64,000 nt of DNA from Homarus americanus (GCF_018991925.1 NW_024753828.1:6367951-6431950), one strand, 5' to 3'. Shown: positions 24,246 to 36,205, counted from the stretch's first letter. Translations and numbers: made by a program. Notes: a model not told the origin generated them from the letters alone.

Positions 24246-25000
24246 AATAGCTCCACGTTACTCTAGGCTTGGGTAATGGCTTCTGTCAGCGCCTAACACT
24301 ACGACAATATGGCCAAAGTTACACTGGGGACACAAGACGAACGGCTGAGGTTGTCATACATAATTTCTTTCATTCCTGATTATATTTATAGGTCAAATAA
24401 CACACTTAATCACTTCAATAGTTAATTAGTGTTTCCTCTCTCGGTAGTTAATTTGTGTATAATAATGGTATTTAATTATATTTAATTTATCTTTAAGAAT
24501 ATTAAGAGAAATTTGACTAAGACTATCCTGATAGAGAAGTAAGAATGAGGAGGAAAGGCGATATAAACGCATAAATGAGAAAGAACTTAGAGTCGATTTA
24601 AAAGATGAAAAGAATATTGAAAGAAATTAAAACATAAATAAAGAGAATATAGAATTAAGTTAGTCATGGAAAAACAGTAATAATTTATACCTATTATGTA
24701 TTAATTACCAGTACTGTGTCTCTGTCTAGGATACTATGTCACACAAGCCTTTTATTACACATTAATGAGTTCCTGTTATCTTTTGTTGTTGTTTTTGGTA
24801 ATTGTTGTTCAGGGTCGGAAAGGAGGGAGTGAGGAGAGGGAGGAGAGAGGGAGAGGAGGGTCCATAGATCCCTTTGTTATATATCCCAATCCGGATTCAA
24901 GGTTCGGATTGTAAGCCTATCTGGCCCTCTCATCACTTGATCCATAGAACGATGTGTTTCCATTACGCGTGGTAGAGGACAACACTCATATATGTACTAA
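24246..25000. other. AT-rich unique DNA
   Basis: No gene or element recognised. A G/A-rich patch lies at about 24818-24860. Confidence 0.6.
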
Positions 25001-25007
25001 GGGAAAA

Positions 25008-25050
<43 letters not shown>

Positions 25051-25091
25051 AACCACAGACACATACTCCAGATTTTAATTAATGCGTACAG

Positions 25092-25138
<47 letters not shown>

Positions 25139-25140
25139 AA
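25001..25140. repeat. (AAAT)n and (CA)n microsatellites
   Basis: (AAAT)n at about 25009-25051 and (CA)n at about 25093-25138. Confidence 0.96.
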
Positions 25141-25407
25141 CATCATTAAGCCTCTCCACACATATACTCACAATAAAACACATAAATCAACCTTACATTC
25201 AGAGATGTTAATGATGTATGATTGAGTTTATATGTATTAAGAGAAAGAAGCTCACCGTTAACTCTATTACCTAGCGTACAGGTTAATTAACTTATTGACG
25301 GTAAGTAAGCACCTGGTGACGCAGGTATAAGGTGTTGAAACTTGATGCCCGGCTGACACTCACATAAACACGGGAGGGAGGAGTCTCAGAGGTAAACAGT
25401 CAATAAG

Positions 25408-26025
25408 ATGTACAGTCCCTTCACTAGTGCGTTTACAGGGGCTCGTCATATACCTAGGTACAGTCCCCTTCACTAGTGCGTTGGGGACTCGTCATATAGC
25501 CTAAATACAGTCCCCTTCACCTAGTGCGTTTACAGGGCTCGTCATATAGCCTGAAGTACAGTCCTTCTGAATTACACAGGGCTCGTCTTATAGCCTAGTA
25601 CAGTCCTCTTCACTATTGCGTTTACAGGGCTCGTCTTATAGCCTGGTACAGTCCCCTTCACTAGTGCATTTACAGGGCTCGTCATATAACCAAGGTACAG
25701 TCCCTTCACTAGTGCGTTTACAAGGAGCTGCGTCTTATAGCTAGGTACAGTCCTCACTAGTGCGTTTGGGACTCGTCATATAACCAGTACAGTCCTCTTC
25801 ACTAGTGCGTTTACAGGCTAAATCTTATAGCCTAAGTACAGTCCTTCACTAGTGCATTTACAGGGGCTCGTCATATAACCAGGTACAGTCCTTCACTAGT
25901 GCATTTACAGGGCTCATCATATAGCCTAGTACAGTCCCTTCACTAGTGCGTTTACAGGGCTCGTCATATAGCCTAGGTACAGTCCCCTTCACTAGTGCGT
26001 TTACAGGGGCTCGTCATATACTGCA
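25408..26025. repeat. ~50-bp minisatellite
   Basis: About 13 units containing TACAGTCCCCTTCACTAGTG then CGTTTACAGGGGCTCGTCAT and a short ATATAGCCTA linker. Differences concentrate in C and G run lengths and in small deletions. Confidence 0.95.
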
Positions 26026-26470
26026 TTATATAGTCTTATTTTATATAGAGAAATTATAGCTTTATATTACTTCACGTGAGAATTCCTGTACCTCATTACT
26101 AACGTTGTGTCTGATTCAACTAAAAATATTCATTACTTCTACAACATTAAAACAGACACAGAACATTGGAGGATAATTATTAGACATGAAATATCTAATT
26201 GACGTCTAATTCAAGTCATTCCAATAACTGACTACAATTACTTAGAACCAGGATTTATCTAAGTATTTAATAAGTCAGGGTATAAATATGTGTATGTATG
26301 TATGTATGGATGTATGTATGTATGTATGTATGTATGTATGTATGATCTCTGTCTTGGTATGTGTCCCGAGGTAGGAGAGGGGCAAGGCAGAAGGTATTCC
26401 CGACCGTCTTCCGAGGATCAGGAATTGACTCATCAAAGAAGCAAGATTATACTCCTCTCAGGGAGTCAGC
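26026..26470. other. AT-rich unique DNA with (TATG)n
   Basis: (TATG)n at about 26288-26344. The flanks are non-coding. Confidence 0.7.
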
Positions 26471-27115
26471 GGAGTGTGTGAGTGTGTGTGTGGAGTGGGA
26501 GGTGAGGAGTGTGTGTGGAGTGGGATGTGAGGAGTGTGTGGAGTGGGATGAGGGGTGTGTGGAGTGGGATGTGAGTGTGTGAGTGTGTGTGGAGTGGGAT
26601 GTGAGGAGTGTGTGTGGAGTGGGATGTGAGGAGTGTGAGTGTGTGTGGGTGGGATGTGAGGGTGTGAGGTGTGTGTGGGTGGGATGTGAGGGTGTGTGGG
26701 TGGGATGTGAGGGTGTGTGTGGAGTGGGATGTGAGGGTGTGTGTGGTGTGAAGTGGGAGGTGAGGGGTGTGTGTGGAGTCAGGTGAAGTGTGTGGGGTGG
26801 GATGTGAGGTGTGTGAGTGTGTGTGGAGTGGGATGTGAGGTGTGTGAGTGTGTGTGGAGTGGGATGTGAGGTGTGTGAGGTGTGTGTGGGTGGGATGTGA
26901 GGAGTGTGTGGGTGGGATGTGAGGTGTGTGAGTGTGTGTGGAGGGGATGTGAGGGTGTGGGTGGGATGTGGTGTGTGTAGAGGATGAGGAGTGTGTGTGT
27001 GTGTGGAGTGGGATGTGAGGAATGTGTGTGTGTGGGTGGGATGTGAGGAGTGTGTGGTGTGTGTGGGTGGGAGGTGTGTGAGTGTGTGTGGAGTGGGGAG
27101 GTGTGTGGTGTGTGA
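26471..27115. repeat. ~25-bp GT/GA-rich minisatellite
   Basis: Units near GTGTGTGGAGTGGGATGTGA with GAG spacers, highly length-variable, about 640 bp. Confidence 0.94.
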
Positions 27116-27412
27116 CATGTTGAGGTGAATCGACGCTGGGGAGGTGGGGAAGAGAAGACGTGAGGAGGGGGGAACAAGAGGTCCGGGGGAGGTGGGGAGG
27201 TTAGGGAATAGTTGGGGGAGAAAGACGTGAGGTGAGGGGAGCAGCAGAGGTCGGGGAGGTGGGGGGTTGGGAAGTTGGGGGAGGAAAAGCGTGAGGTGAG
27301 GGGCAGCAGAGGTCAGGGGGGAGGTGGGAGGTTAGGAGGTAGTTGGGGAGGAAGGCAGTGAGGTGAGGAGCAGCAGAGGTCAAGGTGGTGAGGGAGGAGG
27401 AGGGTGGGGGGA
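27116..27412. repeat. ~55-bp G-rich repeat
   Basis: Four or five copies of a unit including GTGAGGTGAGGGGAGCAGCA and GAGGTCGGGGAGGTGGGGAG. G-run density gives quadruplex potential on the plus strand. Confidence 0.85.
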
Positions 27413-27669
27413 CTCACCTGTCAACTGTCATTTTTACTTTTTGCTGTTCACTGATGTTAACGAAGATATAGAGGTCTGTCTGTCTATCTGTCTGTCTGTC
27501 TTTTCATCCGAGTTTATAGAGACTAAGTTAAATATATACTGTATCGTCTGTGTTAAATTGGATACAGATGGGATAGTTTACATCCTTATCTACTCTTTAT
27601 ATAGAAGATATTGTTACCATGACAATCTAGTTACGTCAAAAAACATGTCAACAACAACAACCCTACACA

Positions 27670-27716
<47 letters not shown>

Positions 27717-27968
27717 GCTTAACGACCACTACTCCCAAACTTTGTAGCGGAATAAGATAAAATCCTCTTATCTTTTGTCCTCTTGGCAGGGCGAAGGGTC
27801 AGCCATTACCCACAAGTCGCTTGAGCAATGGGAGGTGTGTGGCTTGCTGCTTGAGCCGCCTGATGCCTCACCCACACACAAACACACTCACACGCACACA
27901 CGCACACACACACACGAGAGAGAGACATTACCGAGTTAACCAAATTTGACTGATTTAAGCAATTATAT

Positions 27969-28000
<32 letters not shown>

Positions 28001-28292
28001 TAATGTAATTATTTGGTTTGTGGGTATGAGATTTAGCAAGGAGAGTTATGTGGGAAGATCAAGGCGGATTTAGGCTTCAAGAAGGAGGAGGAGGAGGAGG
28101 ACTGGCGAAAAGGGCAGGGAGTTTGGAGGATGAGGTGGAGGAGGAAGAAAAAATGGTGGAGGAAGAAGAGGAGGAGGAGGAGGAAAAGGAAAGAGGATGA
28201 GGACCAACAGCACACAAAAAATTCAAGAGGAAATAGATGATGGTTTCCGAGTCATTAACAGCAGGAGGCAGAAAGATAACTTTACCTGCGTC
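27413..28292. other. Non-coding DNA with CA, GA and GGA tracts
   Basis: (TGTC)n near 27475-27500, (CA)n at about 27669-27712 and 27868-27915, (GA)n at about 27968-28000, and GGA-rich DNA at about 28080-28200. No gene recognised. Confidence 0.75.
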
Positions 28293-28320
28293 TGCTTCAA
28301 CCTAACCTAACCTAACCTAA
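28293..28320 (-). repeat. (TTAGG)n tail of the adjacent SINE
   Basis: Four-plus perfect CCTAA units directly abut the SINE at 28321. In SINE orientation they form its 3' tail. Confidence 0.75.
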
Positions 28321-28497
28321 CCATTACCCCGGAACACAATCCACAAATCGATTAACATCCAGGTCCCCAATTACTGCTGGGTAGACAGAGGTAAATGGCG
28401 TAAAGAAACTTGCCCATAGTTTCACCCTGCCCGAGGATCGAACCCGTGTCCACTTGCTTACGAGGCGAGCATACTGACCATTACACCACAGGTCGCC
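28321..28497 (-). mobile_element. tRNA-derived SINE (family 1), minus-strand copy
   Basis: About 177 bp, highly similar (my reading) over nearly its whole length to 39234-39410 in the opposite orientation, which shows it is a dispersed element. The 5' end in element orientation is tRNA-like: an A-box region TGGTGTAATGGTCAGTATGC and a B-box GGGTTCGATCC at normal tRNA spacing. These are internal RNA polymerase III promoter elements. The tRNA-unrelated body ends in CCGGGGTAATGG and is followed by TTAGG repeats. SINEs depend on a partner LINE for retrotransposition; the partner is not identifiable here. Confidence 0.85.
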
Positions 28498-28895
28498 ACA
28501 GGTATTAAATAATCAACAGAAGATCCAAGTGTTGAGTAAAACTGTTCCCTGCAATTTTTTTTTGTCTAATCATAAAATAATATTGTGTTGATAATGATCT
28601 CTTAAGCCCAGGTGAAAAAGTCGTGTGTTTGTAAAAAAAAAAGGTAAATGAAAACTAAGAATGTGAAGGTTAGTCACTTATAATGTCAGGTATACAAATA
28701 AGACAACTGTGACTGTTTACTGCGTGCAAATTAGAAAAGTTTTATACGTGTTGTGAGGCAGAACTGTTGTTGTCTTGTTCAAGCTTCATACTATGAGATG
28801 ACTGGTGTTTGATGTGTATATTCTTATTATGTACTTTTTACACACCACACACACACCCATGCCGCCACCTTCTGCCTCTCTCTCTCCTCTCCCAG
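28498..28895. other. Unique AT-rich DNA
   Basis: No element recognised. The last ~35 bases are pyrimidine-rich and lead into the candidate acceptor at 28895. Confidence 0.55.
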
Positions 28896-28957
28896 CCGAC
28901 GCCCTGAGTAACTTCATAGTCACAAAGGGACTGACTGGAATCCTAGACTCCAGTTAA
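28896..28957 (+). CDS. Candidate terminal exon; product not recognised
   Basis: A long pyrimidine tract (TCTGCCTCTCTCTCTCCTCT) ends in CCCAG at 28891-28895, a textbook 3' splice site. The next two bases complete a codon, followed by 19 open codons (reading DALSNFIVTKGLTGILDSS) and TAA at 28955-28957. The residues look like an ordinary folded C-terminus rather than repeat translation. No upstream exon in matching phase can be assigned. It may be the last exon of an unseen gene or a chance match next to a CT-rich tract. Confidence 0.3.
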
Positions 28958-28997
28958 CCGACCTGCAAATGCTGGTGGAAGGTGTGTGTGAGGTGGC

Positions 28998-29033
<36 letters not shown>

Positions 29034-29569
29034 GTGTGTGTGTTACAATAAACTATCACTCTGGTTCGTCATGTCAATAAACACATCAATCGAAATTAAA
29101 ATAAAAAAAAATCCTCCTCTATGATTCTTCCTGATGTACCAAAAACCAAATCACAAAGGAATCATTTATAAGCAAACCAGATTAAACCGTAAATCATTCA
29201 CTTAATCCACACCTTAAACCCATTGTTTTAGATCGACCAAGAGTAACTGTAATTTATATGAGTTAAAGTTGAGGAAAGAAAGATGGTTTAAGCTGCTGGT
29301 TTAAGAGTGTTGATGGGATTAGGATGAAGATTAGTGGGTTTTAGCTGAGAGGCGAGGATTGCTTCTGTCTCCTGGCTACCCACAGTCCTGCTGCTGACAC
29401 AAACACCAGTATGACGGCAGAGAGACAGTACTACCCAGCCCTCCCGTAGTAGTAGTAGTAGTAGTAGTAGTGTAATAACAACAATAACATCTACTGTATA
29501 CTGTAATGTCTAGTAATGAACCTTACAGCCAAAAACTATGTAACAATCAATATAAATCCTGTAACGAAC

Positions 29570-29633
<64 letters not shown>

Positions 29634-30010
29634 GTTTGCTTAGTGTTATGAAAGTTTTCCCTCCTTTCATATTTTACTCATAAAACTTTCCTCCAACGTA
29701 ATTTTCCGGTAACAGGAGAAAGCTTGGGGGGTGATGAGACAGTCTGTGGGGCACATGGTAAGACGTGAGGGATTGCAGCAGAAGAAACTAAGGTCAATGG
29801 AAAGAGGAGGAAAATAAATGAGAAGGCAGGATGTTAGTGGTGAGAGAGAGAGAGAGAGAGAGAAGAAAAGTGAGACATAAAGAATTCAAGGGAAGAAGAA
29901 ATGTAACAAAAGAAAAAGAAAAAACAAAAAATATTAATAAAATAAAATAACCTAAAAATAAATACAAGTCAAAAGAAAAAAAAGAAAAAAAATTACCCCC
30001 AGCAAATGTT
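28958..30010. other. Non-coding DNA with several microsatellites
   Basis: (GT)n at about 29001-29043, (AGT)n at about 29447-29471, (CA)n at about 29573-29630, (GA)n at about 29840-29863 and an A-rich tract at about 29900-29995. Confidence 0.75.
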
Positions 30011-30174
30011 CCCTCGTTGAGAAAAATCAGTAACCATGTTCCTGGTGCCGGAGGTGAGGTAACACAGCCCCGCCTCCTTCAGTATGCTCGCCGCCCCCCA
30101 GCTAGTTGTACCGAGTTTTAGCGAGGAAGACTCAAGAGCCATTGTCATGTTTTATAAGTCAAGAGGCAGCCCCC

Positions 30175-31128
30175 CTTCCCCTCCCTGGCTGTTGGTAAAC
30201 ACGTCCTTACTCTCCCTGGCTCCTCCTTACTCTCCCTGGCTCCCCCTTATTCTCCCTGGCCTTCCCTTACTCTCCCTGGCCCTGCTTTCGTCTCCCTGAC
30301 CCCCTATTCCCCTCCCTGGCTCTTGGTAAACACGTCCTTTCTCTCCCTGGCTCCATCTTCTCTCCCTGGCCTTCCTTACTCTCCCCTGCTCCCCCTTGCC
30401 TCTCCTGGCTCCCCCCTTGCTCTCCCCTGGCCTTCCTTACTCTCCTGGCTCCCCTGCTCTCCTAGCCCTCCTTTCGTCTCCCTGATCCCCTATTCCTCTC
30501 TGGCTCTTGACCAACACGTCCTTACTCTCCTAGCTCCCCTTCTCTTCCTGGCCTTCCCTTACTCTCCCTGGCTCCCCTTACTCTCCTAGCTCCCCCTTAC
30601 TCTCCCTGGCCCTTACTCTCCCCTTGCTCCCCCTTACTCTCCCTAGCTCCCCTTGCTCCTCCTGGCCTTCCCTTACTCTCCTGGCTCCCCTTACTCTCCC
30701 TACCAGCCTCCTTTCGTCTCTGGCCCCTATTCCTCCCCACCTGCCTCTTAATGCAATACGTCCTCCACTCTCCTGGCTCCCCTTACTCTCCTATTCCCTT
30801 ACTCTCCTTGCTCCCCTTACTCTCCCCCTTACTCTCCCTATTCCCTTACTCTCCCTGGCTCCCCTCTCCTGGCCCTCCTTCGTCTCCCTGGCCCCTATTC
30901 CCTCCCTGGCTCTTGGTAAATACATCCTCCTCTCCTGGCTCCCCTTCCTCTCCTGGTCCTCCTTTCCTCTCCTCTCCCTGCCCCTACCCCTACCACTGGC
31001 TTTAGTAAACACGCCTTCCTCCTCTCCCTGGATCTTGACAAACACGTCCCCACTCTCCCTGGTTTTCACCCCTCCTCCTGGCTCTCCCTTCCCTCCCTGG
31101 CCTTCACCTCCCTTCCTCTCCCTGTCAA
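30175..31128. repeat. ~22-bp pyrimidine-rich minisatellite
   Basis: Nearly 1 kb of TTACTCTCCCTGGCTCCCCC-type units, with a higher-order block containing CTCTTGGTAAACACGTCC recurring about every 140-180 bp. Open frames rich in L, S and P are shadows. Confidence 0.93.
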
Positions 31129-31262
31129 CATCATGTAATTTTCCCCACTTTGCTATTATTTATTTTGGTACATATTTTACTTACATGCCTCCTTAAAGTA
31201 ACATGTAGTGAGTGTAACCAAGTACGTTATCTTTGTCTCTAATGCCTCATTCACTAAGATAC

Positions 31263-31495
31263 AGCCGACAGGAAAAATGATTTACAGCCGACAGGATAAA
31301 TAATTTACAGCCGACGGGATAAAATGATTTACAGCCGACGGGATAAAAAATTATTTACAGCCGACGGGATAAAATAATTACAGCCGACGGGATAAAATGA
31401 TTTACAGCCGACGATAAAATAATTTACAGCCGACGGATAAAATGATTTACAGCCGACGGGATAAAATGATTTACAACCGACGGATAAAATAATTT
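31263..31495. repeat. ~24-bp minisatellite
   Basis: About ten copies of ATTTACAGCCGACGGGATAA plus AATG, varying in G and A run lengths. Confidence 0.95.
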
Positions 31496-32019
31496 ACTTC
31501 CATAGAGAAATATTCATATGAGTATTTTGTTTGCATTGATGGATATTGTTATAGCTTAGTGATATGCATTGTTTTACACTGTTTATATTTACCTGTATTG
31601 GCCCCATGATAGACAAAGCAATTTACTATAAAAAAAAGTGAAGTATTATATATTGTTGACAGGTTTACAGTACATATCTAATTTATAACACTTTCAATGC
31701 ACTCCAATTAATAGCCATTCATTCAAAGCACATACAAGTGTCAATACTCATATACAGTACAGGCAAGACATTAACTTGTACCCATTGTATATATGTGTGT
31801 CCAGGAAGAGACCTCACACTAAAAAATATTGTAATCTAGTGCTGGCAATAAGACTTAAAACCCTTGACAGAAGAGGTAGTTTCTTTTTATAACGGGATCC
31901 TGTCTGTGCTGTCCAGTAGTCAAGATATAAGCATTACAACAAAACAATTACCTTTACACTTACAATACAACACACTCACAGAAATATATATAAGTTGATT
32001 TGTTTTATCACCTGAGGTG
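31496..32019. other. AT-rich unique DNA
   Basis: No gene or element recognised. Confidence 0.6.
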
Positions 32020-32265
32020 TAGTATGGTGGTCAAGAGGTCAGTGTCACATTATGGTAGTCAAGAGGTCAGTGTCACATTATGGTGGTCAAGAGGTCAGTG
32101 TCACATTATGGTAGTCAAGAGTCAGTGTCACATTATGGTAGTCAAGGGTCAGTGTCATTATGGTCGTCAAAGTGTGTCACATTATGGTGGTCAAGAGGTC
32201 AGTGTCACATTATGGTGGTCAAGAGGTCAGTGTCACATTATGTAGTCAAGAGAGGTCAGTGTCAT
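32020..32265. repeat. 28-bp minisatellite
   Basis: Nine or so copies of GTCAAGAGGTCAGTGTCACA plus TTATGGTA, with deletions in the middle copies. Confidence 0.95.
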
Positions 32266-32620
32266 GTCAAGGTCGCACTTAACTCACCCCCTCCCCAAGT
32301 GGTTCCTCCAACAGACACTTCATCCCCCCCTCACCCACCCCTTCCTCTTCCTCGCCCCCTTTACCCCCTCATCCCCCTCCTCCACATCCCCCACCCCCTC
32401 AGGGCTCTTGAGGTGGTCAGTGAGGTCCTCTTGTCCCGAGTGGCTGTAGAGTGATTGGATAATGTAAGAGTTGTGGTTAAGATTGGCCTTGACCTGACCT
32501 GACCTGACCTAACCTGAATGACTATATATATATTTCCATGGCCATGCCTTCAGTAATAGACCATAGTCTTAGGGGATTAATTTGTGTCTCGTCTCCTTCA
32601 GGCAGTGTCCGCTTCCAGTT

Positions 32621-32675
<55 letters not shown>

Positions 32676-32700
32676 GTAATAAGATCTTCACATAAACACA
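32266..32700. other. C-rich tract and (CA)n
   Basis: C/T-rich DNA at about 32285-32402, CCTGA units at about 32490-32512 and (CA)n at about 32623-32671. No coding region supported. Confidence 0.7.
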
Positions 32701-33060
32701 TTAAACTAGACTAGGGTGGCTAGTATAGGGAATAAACTAGCCTGGGGTGGCTAGCATAGGGTGTAAACTAGCCTGGGCTGCTAGTATAGGATGTAAACTA
32801 GTCTGGAGTGGCTAGTATAGGAGTAAACTAGCCTGGGGTGGCTAGTATAGGGTTTAAACTATCCTGAGTTTGGCTGCATAGAGTGTAAATAGCCTGGGCT
32901 TGCTAGTATAGGATGTAAACTAGCCTGGGCTTGCTAGTATGGGATGTAAACTAGCATTGGGTGGCTAGTATAGAGTAAAAGCCTGGGGTGGCTAGTATGG
33001 GTGTAAACTATCATGGGTGGATATTTTAGGGTGCAAACCAGCCTGGGGTGGTTGGTTTAG
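32701..33060. repeat. ~31-bp minisatellite
   Basis: About twelve units of AAACTAGCCTGGGGTGGCTA plus GTATAGGGTGT, increasingly diverged to the right. Confidence 0.93.
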
Positions 33061-33584
33061 GCAGCACTGGTAAACACTCGGCAGCAATCAGTCGTTTATA
33101 TACCGGGCAGGTCTCAGGCACAGTCTCTGGGGAGATTTTCCGAAGTAATCGAAGAAAAGTTCTGAGTGTCTCCAAGCTGATGTTTGAAGAGCCGAGTTAG
33201 AGAGGGCCTTCTGGCAAGTGCGTGTGAGTGCGTGCGTGTGTCTGTGTAGGAAGGTATGTGTGGGTGTGCTTGTAAACTTAGTAGAAACCTGACCATTGCT
33301 AACGGAATTGACTTCATTTCAAGAATATAAACACAAAATTCTACCTCATAGCCTCTGGTAAAGTCTGTCTAACCTTTAAAAAAACTTAAGTTCAAGTGAA
33401 TCAGTTTTGTAGATACCTGGCAGGTTAGTCAACTATTCTCCTACTTCACCCCCAAAAAAAAAATATATATATAGCACTCAGGTCAAGAGGTCAGGGCAAC
33501 AAGGTCAGGTCACGGTTGAAAATAACGTCGTTGGAATTCAAAAAAAAAAAAATTATTAGACCCATAATAAACCAAAAAGTAAAA
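33061..33584. other. Unique DNA
   Basis: No gene recognised. The short minus-strand frame at 33114-33317 has no supporting features. Confidence 0.55.
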
Positions 33585-33860
33585 AATAAACCTAAAAAAA
33601 AAAATATTAAACACAAGAAAAAAACAAACAAAAAAATATTAAACCTAAAAAATAAACCTAAAAAATAAACCTAAAAAATATTAAACCTAAAAAAAATATA
33701 CCTAAAAAAATAAACCTAAAAAATATTAAACCTAAAAAAATAAATCTAAAAAAAAATAAACCTAAAAAATAAACCTAAAAAAATAAACCTAAAAAAAATA
33801 AACCTAAAAAAATAAACCTAAAAAATATTAAACCTAAAAATAAACCTAAAAAATATGAAA
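33585..33860. repeat. AAACCTAAAAAAT A-rich minisatellite
   Basis: About twenty units of TAAACCTAAAAAA with variable A-run length. CCTAAA may derive from a telomere-like unit, but this is uncertain. Confidence 0.93.
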
Positions 33861-34019
33861 TGAAATATAAATAAAATAGGGTAATTTTGGAAGCAAATAA
33901 CAAGGCAGAATTTCATGGCCGGACTGAGATCAAGCCCTCGGGGTCCTACTGGTGCGAGGCAACTGAAATATATATACTTTGATCCACAGACTCCCAAAAA
34001 ATACTTTCCTGAATAATTT

Positions 34020-34450
34020 TTGGTACAGTGGGCAATAATTATGGTACAGTGGGCAATAGTGATGGTACAGTGGGCAATAGTGATGGTACAGTGGGCAATA
34101 GTGATGGTACAGTGGGCAATAATTATGGTACAGTGGGCAATAGTGATGGTACAGTGGAATAATGAAAATTATGGTAGAGAGTGGGCAATAGTGATGGTAA
34201 ATTGGGCAATAGTGATGGTAAATTGGGCAATAGTGATGGTAGAGTGGCAATAATGATGGTAGAGTGGGCAATAGTGATGGTAGAGTGGGCAATAATTATT
34301 ACAGTGGTCAACAATTATTTTACAACGGTCAATCATTATGTTACAGTGGACAATAATTATGGCACAAGAAAGATAATTATGGCAAAAGAACGATAATTAT
34401 AGTGCAGTGGACAATAGTTATGGTACATTGGGTAATTATGATGATGGATT
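34020..34450. repeat. 21-bp minisatellite
   Basis: GGTACAGTGGGCAATAGTGAT units, regular from 34022 to 34150, then variants with AATTATT. The 21-bp period gives the VQWAIVM read-through frame. Confidence 0.95.
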
Positions 34451-35167
34451 GGCCAATTAATTATCATAATAGCAACTGTGCTGTACTAATAACAAGCAAT
34501 TAGCTGAGACCAACCACGCCAGCTGAATCACATAAGTTAATGACACGTGATTCTCAAAACAATCACGGAAGCATAAAACAGTCACGTGTGTGTGTGTGTG
34601 TGTGTGTGTGTGAAGACTCACTTGGATGACCTCTAGAAACTTTCTCTCTCTACTGAAGACAGAAAGGTCAAGGCTCAACAGATCATTAAACCAACTTAAA
34701 ACTAATTCCTTTTAACTTTCCAAGATTAAACAGCCGTCACACGAACTCCTCGACAGAACTTGGTGATTTAGCATCAAGTTCGGTCAGAGGAGAAACCTTC
34801 ATATCCCGTCTGTTTTAACTAAGTAAGACTCCGAAACAAACTGGTGACAAGGGTGACTCAGGATGGTGTGTAATAACATCTTTCCGGGTGTGTGTATAGA
34901 TCTTATAATCAGTTTACAGTATAGAGATGAAGCTCATGGTGGAACTAGTACAAAAACATAAACAAATTTTGTTTTCATATTTACCCTCAAGGAAGTTCTC
35001 CCATCAAGTAAGGTTTTTATTATAACCGTAAATATTGGTCGTGGGTTTTTCATGATGAGGAGAGAGGAAGGCAGGAGGAAGGAAAGAACGGAGGGGGGAG
35101 GGGGAACAGAGGAAGGGAAAGGAACGGAGGAAAGGAGAGATGGGGGTCACCTTTCCTTGATTGAAAC
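34451..35167. other. Unique DNA with one (GT)n
   Basis: (GT)n at about 34586-34612. A purine-rich stretch at about 35055-35135 leads into the gap. No gene recognised. Confidence 0.6.
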
Positions 35168-35267
35168 NNNNNNNNNNNNNNNNNNNNNNNNNNNNNNNNN
35201 NNNNNNNNNNNNNNNNNNNNNNNNNNNNNNNNNNNNNNNNNNNNNNNNNNNNNNNNNNNNNNNNNNN
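35168..35267. other. Assembly gap (100 N)
   Basis: Exactly 100 N bases, a conventional placeholder, so the true gap size is unknown. Confidence 0.99.
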
Positions 35268-35483
35268 CAGGGGTTCTCAACCAGGGGGGAATTTCCCCCC
35301 TCAGGTTTTCAGGGGGGGGGGGGGAACTGATTCTAATATGGAAAAAATAAAGGATTTTCAGTATTATATGCATATTATTTGGAATGCACTTTTTGAGGCA
35401 GACAATCTTGGAAAGGAGGGGGGAATGACATCCTGACATATGGTGAAAGGAGTGCATGGGGCAAACAAGGTTGAGAACCACTG
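35268..35483. mobile_element. Non-autonomous hAT-type miniature transposon
   Basis: A 216-bp element bounded by terminal inverted repeats CAGGGGTTCTCAACC (left) and GGTTGAGAACCACTG (right), 14 of 15 complementary. The CAGNGGTTCTCAACC end is characteristic of hAT-superfamily (Charlie-like) elements. The interior has no transposase-like frame and includes poly-G runs. The expected 8-bp target duplication cannot be checked because the left flank is the assembly gap. Confidence 0.85.
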
Positions 35484-35670
35484 TGTAGATTTAAAGACAC
35501 ACACACACACACACACAGCTTCCATAATATGAACCCAAATCAAACCGTCAAAGTCAAGTGTTAGGAACGCAGAGTATAACCTAACCTAACCTAACCTAAC
35601 CTAACCTCACCTAACCTAACCTAACCTAACCTCACCTAACCTAACCTAACCTAACCTCACCTCACCTCCA
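35484..35670. repeat. (CA)n and interstitial CCTAA array
   Basis: (CA)n at about 35498-35518, and about 17 CCTAA units with periodic CCTCA variants at about 35578-35668. Confidence 0.93.
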
Positions 35671-35937
35671 GCCTTACCTTCCCACGTTAATGGCGCTGCT
35701 ACTACACAACAACCTCATTAACATAGAAATGAAGGCCACCATTGTATTTAACAGGGCTTTCTTTAGAGTCTTGTGAAGGTGTATGCATTATCCCTCTCGC
35801 CCCGTACAACTGGACGTGTTAAGTGAAGGGGGTAAGAAAGTGGCCCCATTGTTTTGTTGTTTATGGTTTTAAGGTAAAGTTTTGGTTATAATTGGAGATT
35901 TTATTGATATACATAAGAAAATCGTATTATAGATAAT
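35671..35937. other. Unique DNA
   Basis: Nothing recognised. Confidence 0.55.
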
Positions 35938-36205
35938 TTAACCCTTTGAGGATGATGGTTTAACCCTTTGAGGACGTTTTAACCCTTTGGGAGATGATGT
36001 TTTAACCCTTTGATGACGTTTTAACCCTTCGAGGACGATGATTTAATCCCTTGAGGACGATGATTAAACCCTTTGAGGACGATGATTTAACCCTTTGACG
36101 ACGATAATTGAACCATCGAGGACAATTTAACCCTTTGAGGACGATAATTTAACCATTTGATGACAATTTAACCCTTTGAGGACGATGATTTAACCCTCCA
36201 GGACT
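35938..36205. repeat. ~22-bp minisatellite
   Basis: About twelve units of TTTAACCCTTTGAGGACGAT plus GA, with several truncated copies. Confidence 0.95.

Noticed and set aside
26447..27118. 223-codon minus-strand frame
   Set aside because: GT/GA minisatellite read as poly-HT/SHP.
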